64,000 nucleotides of DNA from Siphonodentalium dalli (Eukaryota > Mollusca > Scaphopoda > Gadilida > Siphonodentaliidae), in the NCBI GenBank assembly GCA_032622095.1, contig CP136067.1, positions 77,028,705 to 77,092,704 on the forward strand, in the 5' to 3' direction. Both the position numbers and the translations under genes were made by a program. This document shows, in pieces, positions 50,333 through 62,018 of this stretch. Below the pieces are notes generated by a model. It ran no database searches and had not been told where the DNA came from. It worked only from the letters and a program-made list of their open reading frames with translations. Position 1 is the stretch's first letter, and each line of letters starts with the position of its first letter.

Positions 50333-51657
50333 GATATGGCTGCTTTAGTGCCAAGACAACTGCTTCATATATTGCTATTTATGCTGAGAGTTGCATGGAA
50401 ATCCTCATTCAAGATCGGTCACTTGACCTCCCCTTAATCCTGATACTCCAATCATGAAATAATTTCCCTTTGCACATTTGGTAGTGGCTAATTCCATGGT
50501 GCACAGTTGACATATAGATATAAGACTTCATATCAATACGTGTCTGTATGAATTCTTACAAGTACAATATGACGCAGTCTTTGAAATAAGCCTCAAGGTG
50601 TATACTACCTGTTTTTGCCACCACCAGACAGGCTTGTATGGCTAATCCTCTTATCAGTCAATCTATAATTAACAGAATACAAGGGTGGGAAATTACTCTG
50701 AAAAAAAAGCAAGAGCAATAGTTCTCACAGGTTTTCGTGGCTATTGGTTTTTGGTCTGCTTTATAGTCCTATCAATTTCAGCTCATTTCATTTGTTCTCA
50801 TACTTCAGATTGTCTAAATATTGAGAGATATACAATTTTCCAAATTCCAAAAATAAAAAAACGAAACATATAGCCTTGCCTTTGCGAGTGCTTGTCTTAC
50901 CCCCCCCCCTACTTGAGGTGGGAGGAAATAGTCGGGTGGTAAAATCACACCCTTGGGGCCATGTATATTTTTATTTCAGACTCTGGGTTTCGCCTATATT
51001 CATATTCTATTGTGAGTGCTAACGTTCTACATGTGGAATTTCATGAAATGCATGCATATTGGACGCCTAGGGTGATTAAGATTAACGAAATCGAGTGATG
51101 GTCGTGGTATAGGAACGGTAAAAGGAAGCGCCTGGTACTCTTGTCGTGTTAAAAACCCATGTCTTGTTAAATTAACTGACACTTGAACCATTGGTAAGCA
51201 GAATATAATTTATGGCTTACGGATATGGCGGATGCTGAAAGTGCTATTCCATCAACAGAATTTCTTGATAGAGACTGACAGACGAATTTCCTGATAAGTG
51301 TTGTAAGAGGAAGCACGAAAGGCCGAGGAGTGCTGAGGAAACATATACGCGGTGCACTGCACGATATGTATTACGGATAAGGCTGCGTCCACATGCTGAC
51401 AAATTTGCTTTACTGTGTCAGACGCGCGACGTTTATACAGCTGTCAGCATGCTATTGCATTGATCCTATGATGTCAAACGATGCTATATGATAAAATGCT
51501 GCTATGTTCATTAAAAGGGACTAGTCGAGCAGACTCTACTCGGTCATGAAGGCGGTAAGACTATATAAATAACAATTAGTTGGGGGAACACCCACCATAT
51601 ATAGTCCACGACACGCGAGATATATGTAAAGGCGACCACTTTAATAAGTAGTGCAAT
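50333..51657. other. Non-coding, no recognised element
   Basis: Short open frames without motifs. A C-homopolymer lies at about 50901-50909. Confidence 0.35.
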
Positions 51658-51850
51658 CGCAAACGCTAGCAGAATTCAAAACTCTTTTAGACAATCACTT
51701 TCGCTCAATGTGATACGGAAGGGATGGATTGCCAAGCAGTAAAACAACTAAGAACTAAAAGTCATTAGACTCGTTCTATGTATGTTGATGTTATGTTATG
51801 TTAAGTTAAATCACTGCAGACCCGAATGATCGGGCCATTATCGGGGCTCG
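51658..51850 (+). pseudogene. Possible LINE C-terminal fragment
   Basis: SQTLAEFKTLLDNHFRSM before TGA at 51712 resembles the final helix of many CR1/Jockey-type LINE proteins. An A/T-rich tail follows. Too short to be firm. Confidence 0.3.
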
Positions 51851-52909
51851 CCGGCAATGATTAGCCACTGAAGTTGTCGACATATATTAGACGTGTTCGT
51901 GGATTAAAATTTACTCAAATTTGGAGATTGTTCCACTCAGGCGGGCGTTTGTTCAATTTGTAGCATTACTGGTTTCGGTAGACTAAAGAGGGCGATGCGA
52001 GTCCGGTCCGGAAACTGCTTTGAGAATGAGCGTATAACAACTGGTGGCAGTAGGGGGTTCAAGTCCGTATCCGCATTTCTTGTGTTCATCGTTGGTTAAA
52101 AATCTGGCGAAGCAGAACTAAAAAATGTGTGCCATTTGATTTAGATAAAATAAAAACATATAGCAAGGAATGAAACGAACAATCCAAAGTTGCGACCGAT
52201 TGTTCAGAAGTACAGATAGGAGCTATACTATTGTTTCTCTACACTCAGTTGCCTCCACTCGTCAGACGAGTTGCAGAACTGAATTGAATCCAACAGCTTT
52301 AAATTCGCTAATCGTGACGCAAAGCTATAAAGCTCATGCCAAATGAAAAAGTTTCGTTTCAGTTACGTTCCCGCGTTGTACATTTTATATGGCTTCATCA
52401 AAATTTGACTAGTCTATAAATATTTCTCTTTATGTATAGAATCCAGACTTATCAGACATGGGTCGTAAAACACTCGATTCTAACTCTGCGCAGGCACGTC
52501 CCGACCATCACGGTCCCCACGGGATATCATGCCCCCTAGCGGCGACGTTATCTGGTGGCCCACCACGCCAGGGACCACACCAGTTAGATTAAAACCCCAC
52601 AACCTTTCATCAACGAACCGAAATCTGCAGTGATGTAGCCAATCTGTGCCAATAATGCTGAATATAAAGCTGAGCACAGTAGAAAAACTCTCGTCAAACT
52701 TTTTACTGCTTTGTTTATCGGTCGGAAATCTTTATAGCTGGTTGAGAGCAGAGGTAGCCAGACGGGGCCACATGACTTTTATGAGAAACAAAAGTAACAT
52801 AAAGCAAGCGGCGCAGAATGACTCCGCCAGAGTGGTTCGCGGTATCACTGTAAAATGTTATGGCAGCCGATTAAAAACCAACCCAAACTAGACGCTGATC
52901 ATTAATAAA
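51851..52909. other. Non-coding, no recognised element
   Basis: Includes a somewhat GC-richer patch at 52485-52590. An 81-residue open frame at 52646-52891 (+) has no motif that I recognise. Confidence 0.35.
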
Positions 52910-52945
52910 GTGTATAAAATAATGTGTGAGAATTTCCCTCTATAT

Positions 52946-53113
52946 ATGCCCCATCTCCGCTCTCTAATCCTGGAAACAATTCAGAGTCGATATCTCGCCC
53001 CGATCTCAGTCCGCTTCCTTGTTGTGATTTTTTTCTATTTTCTGATTATGGTCGGATTAACTTGTGCTCCCACTTCTCCTTTGACAACTGAACTCCACGA
53101 TGAAGATAATAAG
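52946..53113 (+). CDS. Candidate first exon with signal peptide (weak)
   Basis: Reading from the ATG at 52946, the open frame gives a short N-terminal region, a hydrophobic run (FLVVIFFYFLIMVGL), a plausible cleavage context after LTCA, and a Ser/Thr/Asp/Glu-rich start of a mature chain. At 53114 it meets 'aataag|gtaggt', a good splice-donor sequence. A 'tataaaat' stretch lies near 52914, upstream of the ATG. This is what a first exon of a secreted or membrane protein could look like, but no downstream exon was recognised and the family is unknown. It may be chance in AT-rich DNA. Confidence 0.2.
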
Positions 53114-54380
53114 GTAGGTGCATGTCAGCAGCTGTCATGATACATACAACTGTCAGGAGTATCCGATCATTCGATGCTGGTATCATACATACTGTGAATT
53201 ACAGCAATTTGGATCTGGTGTATATGACAGGGCTCGTAACATGTTTTTCTCTCCACACTGTATCCCCGGAATTATATCAAGATCGGGTTATAAGTTGTTA
53301 TAATATATTTATATTTATTCGTGGTGCAATAAAGCTTATTATATGATACAGTGAAATTAATAACCGTTATCAACACGATCCAGAGTAAGAACAAAATGCA
53401 GGACATTTTCAAAAATTCCTGGTTAATTGCCATTAGTAGGAGCAATTATATAAATATTATTTTCTGATTCATAAATCACAAGGAATTCACGTTGTTAGCA
53501 TTATATTAAATGAGATCTTGAAATAACAAACTACAAATCGTTTTGTGTTAGTATATAGCCATTTTAGGTAAAAAATAAAAGAACATTCAGTTTCAGAAAG
53601 GTTTAATGCATATCAACCACCAGCCTAACGTAGCAGTATTATTATATCCTTGTGGTAATAAGACCCTGGAACATGCAAGTAGGCCTACAATATATACTGA
53701 ATTTTTGGGGACACCTTCTCACATCGTCACACGTGAGACAATAGTCGATCAGTGTGACAGTGGTCAAGTTTTCCATAGATTTTGTACCCTAGATTAAGCT
53801 ATTAAAAGAGAAGAATTCCAGCTAGACTTTACATGTCATAAGACTTCCCAAAGTGATAGAAACTACCGCCTGAAAATAACAGCTTTCTTGTATGTATGGA
53901 ACAATAAAGAATTCTTCCTGATATTCGACAAATAATAATCCCTATTTTATTGTTCACTGCTAAATGGACAGCTGTAAGGGATTATTGAATTTTTATCCAT
54001 TCATTTAGTTAGTTGGGAACTTCGGAGAACGTTATGGCATTGTTTAATAGCAGTAGACCAGATTTGTAGACATCCACCCAAAATGTCATATGCCATTAAC
54101 TTTTGGGTTACTCACTATACACCAATTAAGTATTTGGCTCAATCTCTTGCATAATGACGCCCTTCTTTGTCTGAAAACATGGCCATGACTTCAACTATAC
54201 ATGTATATAGCAAAAATATTCGTAGATTATATAGTTGTGCTTGAAAACTCCTACCAAAGTCAGATATTTCCAGCTGTTTTAACTTTTCTCCCACAAATGA
54301 AATAAATGCCGTTCGTTCACATCATATCGGGAATATACCTAGAAAATCTCCGGAAATGTGATATAAACAAACATTTTTTG
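53114..54380. other. Non-coding, no recognised element
   Basis: Short overlapping open frames only. Confidence 0.35.
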
Positions 54381-54860
54381 CTGCAAGGATAGTTCTGTGT
54401 GGTAAAAGATCTGACGACATAGATGAAATGTTGCAAGAATTACATTGGCTATCTGTGACAGATCGGATTATTTATAAACTTGTTACATATGCATATCAAG
54501 CAACCCATGGCTCAAAAGCTCTTCCAGCATACTTCAGTGATATCCTTGTTCCGTATGTCCCACACCGATCACTTCGTTCAGAGGACAAACTTCTTTTGAC
54601 ACCATCTGGTGCTAATTTGATCACGGTTGGCTACCGATCTTTCAAAATAACATGCGCAAATGCATGGAATCCTCTGCCATTGAACATAAAAGAGTCACCA
54701 TCTCTTGACGACTTTAAAATTCATTGAAAACTTACTTGTTTGCGCGGCGTTTCAGAAAATGACTTTGATATTGTGTATATTTATATTTCATGTTTATGTC
54801 AAGCGCTTAGGGCCCGCTTATTTGGGATAAGCGCTATACACATATTATTATTATTATTAC
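54381..54860 (+). pseudogene. CR1/L2-like LINE 3' end with hairpin and ATT tail
   Basis: A 5'-truncated LINE. The C-terminal protein segment AARIVLCGKRSDD leads into LQELHWLSVTDRIIYKL, PHRSLRSEDKLLL and AWNPLPLNIKESPSLDDFK, the typical end of CR1/L2-type reverse transcriptase ORFs. The TGA at 54725 appears to result from loss of one base: reading on in the next frame gives LKTYLFARRF, the expected continuation. The 3' UTR has AGCGCTTA (54802-54809) pairing with TAAGCGCT (54828-54835), followed by (ATT)n at 54843-54859. Such a terminal hairpin plus microsatellite tail is the usual recognition end of these LINEs. Confidence 0.9.
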
Positions 54861-55600
54861 TATGTATAATTTAGGGTTCCAAATCGACATGTGATGGCTG
54901 ATGCAGTTGCCCATATTTCACTCTCAGGGGATTAAAGAATTTATTCATTTATGCCTCATCAGCATAAACTGATTGCCTACTTATGCCAATGGTAACATCT
55001 TCATGTTTTAATGCTATATGGTTATCTTTGTATGGTAATCTTTATATGGCAATCTTTATTATGAATGTATGGTATATTTGTTTGAAATTATGGAAATTGA
55101 GACTTCAATTTCTTTTATTAATTTTTTCCTCAGTTTTAACAGCAAAAGATTTGATGATTTTACATCGTTGAAACTTCTCTACAAGTTTGTTGAATTTCTC
55201 AGTGTATTTGTTGAGTTACAAAATGTTAAGATTTATCAGGAAACACAATTTAAATTATTTTAGTTTTACAGTATTAAAATGTGTACTATTTATAAAACGT
55301 TTGGTGTATACCGTCATATTTGTTGATATGTTGTCGATAAAAATGTGTTTTGGTCGCTTTGATCAACCGCCTACGTCGGTATACATTCATGCTATATGTC
55401 TAACCCATGAGTTACTAAATACTCATTGATGAGTAAGTCTTTTAGAAAATGTTCATAAAATAAGTTATATTTAGCTGCTAAAAAAAAAAAAATCACCTCA
55501 ACAACACTGCAGCGTGTCCTAGCTTTTCCTTCAGTGACATTTAACCATGCATAACATCGATTAGGAGGGGCTTTGGAGAAATATAGAATATATACGGATA
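54861..55600. other. Non-coding, no recognised element
   Basis: AT-rich with overlapping short open frames; an A-homopolymer lies at about 55481-55492. Confidence 0.4.
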
Positions 55601-55865
55601 TTATGTCTGAAAATCAAGTTTACACAATGAGTGGGATTGCCCGGTCTACCCCACGAGCCTTGGCGATTGGGGTATATTGACCTGCAAGCTCGTTAGTGGT
55701 GTAAATTTGTTTTTCAGACATACTATCGCTGAAGGGGTCACTCTCACCAAAAACTAAAACTAAACGTCATTTAGAACGACCTTTCAAAACATGTGTACTC
55801 TTCAGCACATTTTCAAAACCTGTGTACCCTTCAGCACTTTTTTTGGTGAGATTGACCCCTTAAGC
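55601..55865. repeat. Two adjacent inverted-repeat structures
   Basis: 'tatgtctgaaaatcaagttt' (from 55602) pairs with 'aaatttgtttttcagacata' (about 55704-55723). Next, 'gaaggggtcactctcacc' (about 55732) pairs with 'ggtgagattgacccctt' (about 55845-55861), enclosing a duplicated 'cttttcaaaac..gtgtac' segment. Probably MITE-like; no coding. Confidence 0.65.
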
Positions 55866-56299
55866 CATACTATCCGTATAATTTGTTTATAAACACTTGT
55901 AATACCCTAACACGTGACGAGTGTCCCACTCTTTTACTCCAATATGAACCCATGAAGTGCATTTAACTCGATCAAGTTCACGCGCATGGCATAGGAAGTT
56001 TAATCACCTGGGCCCTGTTTCATGAAGGCAACTTATGACATAGTTGGGACTTAAGATGGTCATAAGTTCAAACTTCAGTCATAAGTGCGTTTCACGGACA
56101 AAGTCTTAACCTAAGATGGTCTTAACTTTGGTCTTAACTTTAAGACTGGTGTGAGGTGTCATAAGATAATCTTAAAGTTAAGACCTACGTTGTGATCCGC
56201 AGTTGGTCCGAAATGTGGATGGGATTTAGTTCATGTATATGTAATTATAAACACATTTAACTGAATAACACCTTGCTAGCACGGAGGGGTGTTTCAGAA

Positions 56300-56372
56300 A
56301 TGGTAGTAATTAATAACCAACTGGTAAGCTATAGCAGTGACGTGGCCAGTGGTTGCAAGATTGGCGGAGTGT
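56300..56372 (+). repeat. 73-bp direct repeat flanking LINE, left
   Basis: From 'atggtagtaattaataacc' to 'ttggcggagtgt'. It is identical to 57259-57331 apart from one A/G difference, and is interpreted as a long target-site duplication. Confidence 0.9.
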
Positions 56373-56450
56373 ATGTATGTATGCTTTAATTGTTAACGCT
56401 GCAAATTAATGCAGAACATGGCTATGTACATATATACAATGGGGTCACTT

Positions 56451-56780
56451 ACATCGTCATCATCATCATCATCACCATCGTCAACATCCTCATCGTCATC
56501 ATCGTCGTCGACATCATCATCATCATTATGCATCTGCATCATCAACACCATCGTCATCACCTTCATCATCATCATCATAATCGTCATCAACACCATCATC
56601 ATCAACACCATCGTCAACACCTTCATCATCATCATCATAATCGTCATCATCAACACCATCGTCATCATCATCATCGTCGCCGCCTTTATACATCTTCGTC
56701 ATCATCTATCGTCATCATTATCCCATCATCAACATGGTCAACGTTGTTATCGTCGTCGTCGTCAATCGTCATCAATGTCG
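56451..56780. repeat. Imperfect (CAT)n microsatellite
   Basis: About 330 bp of 'cat', 'cgt' and 'caa' triplets inside the 3' region of the LINE. Open frames of 93-162 residues rich in His, Ser, Ile or Met/Asp across it are microsatellite artefacts. Confidence 0.95.
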
Positions 56781-56824
56781 TCGCCAAAATCGCCGTAATT
56801 TTGTTCTCTCATTATCTAGGCAAG

Positions 56825-56868
56825 GTACACATGCTGACATTACACATGTGTAATGCCAGCATGTGTAC
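56825..56868. repeat. 44-bp near-perfect palindrome
   Basis: 'gtacacatgctgacattaca' mirrors 'tgtaatgccagcatgtgtac' around CATG, with one mismatched pair ('tga' against 'cca'). Confidence 0.92.
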
Positions 56869-56883
56869 ATGTTGTTAATCGAA

Positions 56884-57258
56884 TCATGTTGTGTCATCTC
56901 TTGTTTTTTCGTGAATCTTCATACACGCCTTAACAAATAACGCTAAACTTTTCTGAATAGCTGGGTTTTGGCTACCGAGTAAAATATAAAATCGTGCTCT
57001 AGATGGCTCTTGCCAAAAGTTAGCCGGGATATATCTCATTCTTAGATCCAAGTATTTTGGACAAATCATCACAACGTGGTACTCGTCTTCTGTGTGGGTC
57101 CTGCATTTTTGACAGGCTCGGGATTTTACTTTATTTTTACTCCACCTCCCAGACTCACAACGCAGTTTGTGATTACATGTTCTTAGTCGTAATAGTTCAT
57201 GGGCTAGATCACGCGGTAGATTTTGCAAATAGGATTCATATTTCATTGTCCGTAATTC
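56884..57258 (-). pseudogene. LINE C-terminal Cys-domain fragment
   Basis: The minus-strand frame has YLQNLPRDLAHELLRLRTCN, then CESGRW, then CQKCRTHTEDEYHVVMICPK, the same domain as at 5637-5900. The apparent start (MVINYYH) comes from the duplicated target DNA rather than from the element. The frame is open to its stop at 56884. RT and endonuclease are absent through 5' truncation. Confidence 0.88.
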
Positions 57259-57816
57259 ATGGTAGTAATTAATAACCAACTGGTAAGCTATAGCAGTGAC
57301 GTGGCCAGTGGTTGCAAGATTGGCGGGGTGTCCGCTACTAACTGTAAACCGCCAAGACCGGACTATATATACATTTCTAATTGCTGTTACAAAAAGAATA
57401 TATTTACATAGAGTTGAACATCATTTGCGATTCAAATCACCCAATCGCACTGTAGACAATAATCATGTTGAGACAATTAGTCCGAACATTTTCACATCGA
57501 GGATAATAGTGAATGATTTATACTCAGTTTTTTTTTATAAATGCTTATGTCAGCTATTATTATTATTATTATTATTTACTTGCCTTTCTATATTATTATG
57601 TTATAATTTGATTGTAAAAATGTATTGTATATGTACCCCGTATATATATATATACAAGATAATAATACATAATATGTGTTATTTTATTATTATTATGTAT
57701 ATTATCATAATCTATTAACTATGAAATAAAAAGATATATAGCATGTATATAGTATACGGACCGCGCGGGCACACCGGGATCCGCGAAAGAACATATAATA
57801 TCACTGTGAACTGGCC

Positions 57817-57908
57817 CACAGACCCCTGGGGGAATTACTAAAATACCAATATACCAGTGGTATAGTCTATATTGGTATTTAGTAATTTTCCCCAGGGGCC
57901 TGTGAACC
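57817..57908. repeat. Hairpin with ~38-bp arms
   Basis: 'cccctgggggaattactaaa' with 'ataccaatata' pairs with 'tatattggtatttagtaatt' plus 'ttccccagggg' across a short loop. Not a transcription terminator in this context; probably a MITE remnant. Confidence 0.75.
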
Positions 57909-57937
57909 GGCCGTCTGTTCACGTGTTGTTAATTATA

Positions 57938-58246
57938 AACGCTCTTTATTAGAACTCGTTGATTTGGTTTTTATTAAAACATATATGCAGAATGTCGTTC
58001 AACGTAACGTACTTTCGAAGTTCATACGCAGTTTGTTAATTATAACAGGCGTTTAGCACATTTGTCAACAGAACCAGAGCAAATGGCACTAACATCATTT
58101 ATATATGGCTTCTACAAGTATGTCTCAGATTGGAAATAAGTCTATTTGGAGCACGATATGAAGTCCTATTCACATTATAGCAATATAAATAAAGAACGTT
58201 TTGTGTTAGTATTTCATGAATGTTGGAAATCAATAAAGAGCGTTTA
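57938..58246. repeat. Segment bounded by AAACGCTCTTTATT inverted motifs
   Basis: AAACGCTCTTTATT at about 57938-57951 and its inverse AATAAAGAGCGTTT at about 58232-58245. The same 14-mer, or a near match, occurs at 15329-15342, 48540-48553 (inverted) and 62780-62793. Confidence 0.5.
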
Positions 58247-58899
58247 GCTCAGTGCTTCCATTGTGGTGTATTGTATGTGTATGCCGTGTTGGCGACATAT
58301 TCGGTTTCCTGGTATTATAGATGCTTCAAAGACGTATAATGTATTCGAACCTAATATCAGCATTGAAAGGAGCGAACATGTCTCGCGTCGCTTTAATGGC
58401 ATATGTTATATGGGTTAAGGTTCACATTCTGAATTAGGATGTATAAGTCCCTTTAATAACTGAAATAATATATTTGAGCTCGATACGTTTGTATAAAATA
58501 GGCATTGGAAGCATGCAGCTATGTGTGGATGGGGTCTGACGCGAAAACACAGTTAAAAAGCGCGCTCGTGCAGTTAAGTATGCACCAGTCATTATACTGA
58601 TTATCGCCCTTGCATTAAAATATCATAATTATTCTTAGACACGCCCTAGTATCTGTCACCAGACACTGTACCTAGGCATATAACACACACAGAACCAACA
58701 TTTTCTGTGCATAGCTGTAATAAATTGTCGAGAGCCAGTCTAAAAGCGCGCGAACTTAAATTACTACTTAAGTAGGACTTAATCTTGTTTTGTGAAACGC
58801 GTTCTTGAAACGGAAAAGTTACATCATAAGATCCACCTTAGATCTTAGATTAAGTCCATCTTAAGATAATCGTATGACATTGCTTCATGAAACAGGCCC

Positions 58900-59919
58900 C
58901 TGGGAATTTGTGTCAACTTGATTTGAAAATGACTCGCCATCGCCTAATGTGGCTAATGCGACCTCTACGGTAAGGTCGCGAAAGGTCAAATTGTATGTAG
59001 TTCCTACTGTGTGTATATACTATTTCATTGAAAAAGAAATGGCTATCTATATACGGTTAGTACCGCTATACACAGTCAGTGTCGAATAGAGCAAATGTTA
59101 TCCTACCGATGTTCACATATATAGTCGGTCTCAGAGCTGGTCCCCAAAGGGAAATGGTGTTCACTTTATGTTTGAGGTCTAGTCTAGGGTACTTTTCGAT
59201 GAGGAATCTCATGGTGCCGACCGATTTTTGAAAAAAAAGGGCCCAAGTTTACTGTTTAGGGGCCTGAACCCCAATTATGGTGTTTTGACCTAGATGGGTT
59301 AATTGGGGCAATTAAATGCCATTTATTTAACAAATTTACAAGTGTCATTATTCCAGTGGGCATATTGAACCTTTTTTTTTGTCCTGGGATGGGGTTTTGT
59401 TTCATTTAGGGTTTCCTTGAACCCCAAAATAGGGGCGACCATTACGATTTACACAATTTTGGCCATCTTCAAATGTATATGCCTACTGATGTGTATTCTG
59501 TTTTTTAACTTGATATATATATGGTGTCTGAAATCATTTTTGAAAGGGTTACTGGTCAAATAAGGTCTTAGGAATCGGGTGGGCGGATCTTAAAAATAGG
59601 CATTTTTTGGCAAAAAATACATTGTTTTTCAACAAGTGTTTCTCATGGTTTTCTCAATACTCTGCTCATGCTTCATATTCAAAGTTGTATGCTGAAAGTA
59701 GGCACATCTGCTATATTTACAGATTTTAAATGAAATACAAATGTAAAACAACCGACATGAAGCTTATTTTGTTTTTTTATGGATATAAATGTTGATACCT
59801 GTAACTGAAGGAATGTACCATTGTATGATGATATATAGTACACCCCTTATTGGAGCCCTTTCTAAGATATGCACTACATTAATAATATTTACCACTTACC
59901 AATGTATATAGAAATGATT
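58900..59919. other. Non-coding, no recognised element
   Basis: Possibly degraded coding or UTR of the ORF remnant to its right, with repeated phrases such as 'ggggcctgaaccccaa' and 'cttgaaccccaaaata' on the plus strand. No motif recognised. Confidence 0.3.
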
Positions 59920-59921
59920 TC

Positions 59922-60460
59922 AAATGTCTGAAAGTTCTTCTTCTGAACTGTCCTCAGAGATATAATCACATGAGTCATCAGAACTTTCGTCGTTTTCAAA
60001 TGATAGAACATTTTCGAGTTCATCTGAATTGTCAACTAGAACTTTTTCGAGCTTATCTGAATTGTCAACTGGGACGGTTTCGTCGTTCGTTTGTACATTC
60101 TGCTGAGTTTGATCCCTTGATTTCTGTGATAACTATGTGGGAAGTGATGGTCCCTCAAACCAAATAGGCTCAGTAACTCCATTTTGAAGGAACCACCCAT
60201 GCTTTAGTGGATCCAGTGGAATGTAATCTGTGTCCAAACAATGCAACATCATATGAGTCACTAATTGCATTCTTTTTATTGCAAAACATAATGAATTCTC
60301 ATCTGGAGGAAGGCGTTTCATGGATCTGATTTGTTTTTAGCTTGTTAGTCTTGTTGAATACAATGGCATATCTAGAATCGCCAGGAGACTTTTCCATTTT
60401 TGGCCGCTTGTACACTATATGTAGAATAAAGTCTGTTACCTCATCTGGACTCGCCCGTAT
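59922..60460 (-). pseudogene. Decayed ORF with acidic C-terminus (unrecognised invertebrate repeat family)
   Basis: Minus-strand coding remnants in order: DEVTDFILHIVYKRPKMEKS (about 60390-60450), a frame change near 60320, then RLPPDENSLCFAIKRMQLV and DYIPLDPLKHGWFLQNG. A TAG follows at 60133-60135, after which the same frame continues through repeated VDNSD/LE segments to ESSDDSCDYISEDSSEEE and TGA near 59922. The 'LPP...A....KR...' plus 'P..HGW' pattern resembles the C-terminal part of an uncharacterised ORF that I recall from many invertebrate repeats. The N-terminal part was not found. Two lesions make it non-functional. Confidence 0.5.
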
Positions 60461-61973
60461 TAGTTACAGAGCTGTTACGTGTTCCTACAAGTTTTGGGGA
60501 TGAGAGGTCACGTGCGTATATAGACTGTAACATGTCCACAAATTAGATGCTCAAATGCTTCAATTTGTCTAAAATGGTTCCCGATATGACACGCATATAA
60601 CAATTATCTCCGAAAAAAAAACGACGTAATTATTTTACACAATGCTATATGCACAACATTACAACAGGTTTTTTTTATACTAGGTGGAGCGAAGGAAATA
60701 ATGTCCACTGGGAAATACCAAAGCAATGATATGTGTACATGCATAGTTGAGCATATTTCGTTTGACAGTCTATAATCCAATGATTATATATGAGGCTGTT
60801 CCCATTCGTGACGACCCATTCCCTAGCATTCTGAGAATAATATTGAGCAGTGAATGCGACCGACTTTTTGAAGTGTACATGTAACCAATGAAGGCATTCT
60901 TGTCCGTCCCTAACATAGTTAATCGTTTGTTTACCTTATACATTACAACATAACGTGGACATTTTATTTTATAATTCATTGTTTGTATAATAATTTCCTT
61001 TTACCTGGTTCTCAAACCGCTTTACTTAGAGGACGGACAAAGTGTTCATTCCTGTTGTGTATTTGTATACTTGGGGTGCGGTGGTGTTTCTGATGGCCCT
61101 AATGCGCTTTCGTGGCACTAGTATCCAGTACATTTCATGACTATATTTGTTATACATGTGTTGACAACAACGATGGCAAGTCAACTCTTTGGCATACAAA
61201 AACTGGTATATGTGCAAATTCTCTATATATTATGACAGTTTGATACTAATTCCCTCAAATATATGCAACGACACAATGAGTCCATGAAACGATATATATC
61301 TGCCTGTGCATAACACAAGCGGGTACAATTGGTTTCGCTAATCCACCCACTCGCCCCCGCAATATTTATGCAATTTTCAGCTAAACCAGTTACGCCACAA
61401 TATCCCATTTCCATGAAACTATTTTTATATATCGAATATGGTTTCCACACTAACCTGCACATGCTATCTTGAATCTCGACATACATACAGTTTGTAAGGC
61501 GCTGGATATAAACATTTAGGGTAACGCACAAAACGAGTTTCCAATCATTTTCGAAAACTATTAAGGTTGCCGCACATACATGTTAAAGATTCATTCGTCG
61601 CGATTTCCAGACTCCCAATAACTATTCATAGATCTATGTACTTGTGTTGCCCTTATATACGTGTATAATAATAATTCCTGTTGTCTCTTTGATATTGTTT
61701 GATTGCATGTGTGTTATGCCAAGCGTTTACAATTTATTAGTAATGCCCATTGCCCAACATCTCAACATCAGTGGCCACTAATAGGATAAATTTATCTGAC
61801 TTGCTGTACATATTAAAACAAGTTGTTTGGAAAAAAAACCTAAAATCCGACTGACGTTAATATCCACAAATACAAAACATATTTACTGACTTTTCAATAA
61901 AGTAAAGCGATTATGTAACAACAAATATTATGAACATCTATATTGGAACAGAGTAAGCCGAACATGACAAAAC
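60461..61973. other. Non-coding, no recognised element
   Basis: Short open frames only, up to 102 residues at 61223-61531 (-), without motifs. Confidence 0.35.
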
Positions 61974-62018
61974 ATGTGGCATCCCTCTAAATCTGAAAAA
62001 ATAGAGACCTTTCGCATA

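Larger units (their letters stand above)
56373..57258 (-). mobile_element. 5'-truncated LINE insertion
   Basis: Lies exactly between the 73-bp direct repeats. On the minus strand it starts inside the C-terminal coding domain and ends at the left in 'caattaaagcatacatacat', a short-repeat tail. This is the layout of a truncated LINE put in by target-primed reverse transcription. Confidence 0.85.
56010..58899. mobile_element. 2.9-kb element with long terminal inverted repeats, no transposase
   Basis: The left end GGGCCCTGTTTCATGAAG and the right end CTTCATGAAACAGGCCCC are inverse. Similarity continues for about 150 bp inward with 'cttaagatgg' and 'gcgtttcac' in matching order. No transposase is visible. 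The inside holds a LINE insertion (56373-57258), a trinucleotide microsatellite, a 40-bp hairpin at 57.8 kb, and AAACGCTCTTTATT motifs. Target duplication unclear, so the superfamily is not assigned. Confidence 0.75.

Noticed and set aside
56390-56878. His/Ser-rich and Met/Asp-rich open frames (93-162 residues)
   Set aside because: They arise from the imperfect CAT microsatellite and read in several frames.
57817-57908. Rho-independent terminator-like hairpin
   Set aside because: Eukaryotic context, no upstream gene, and the arms extend in a MITE-like manner.
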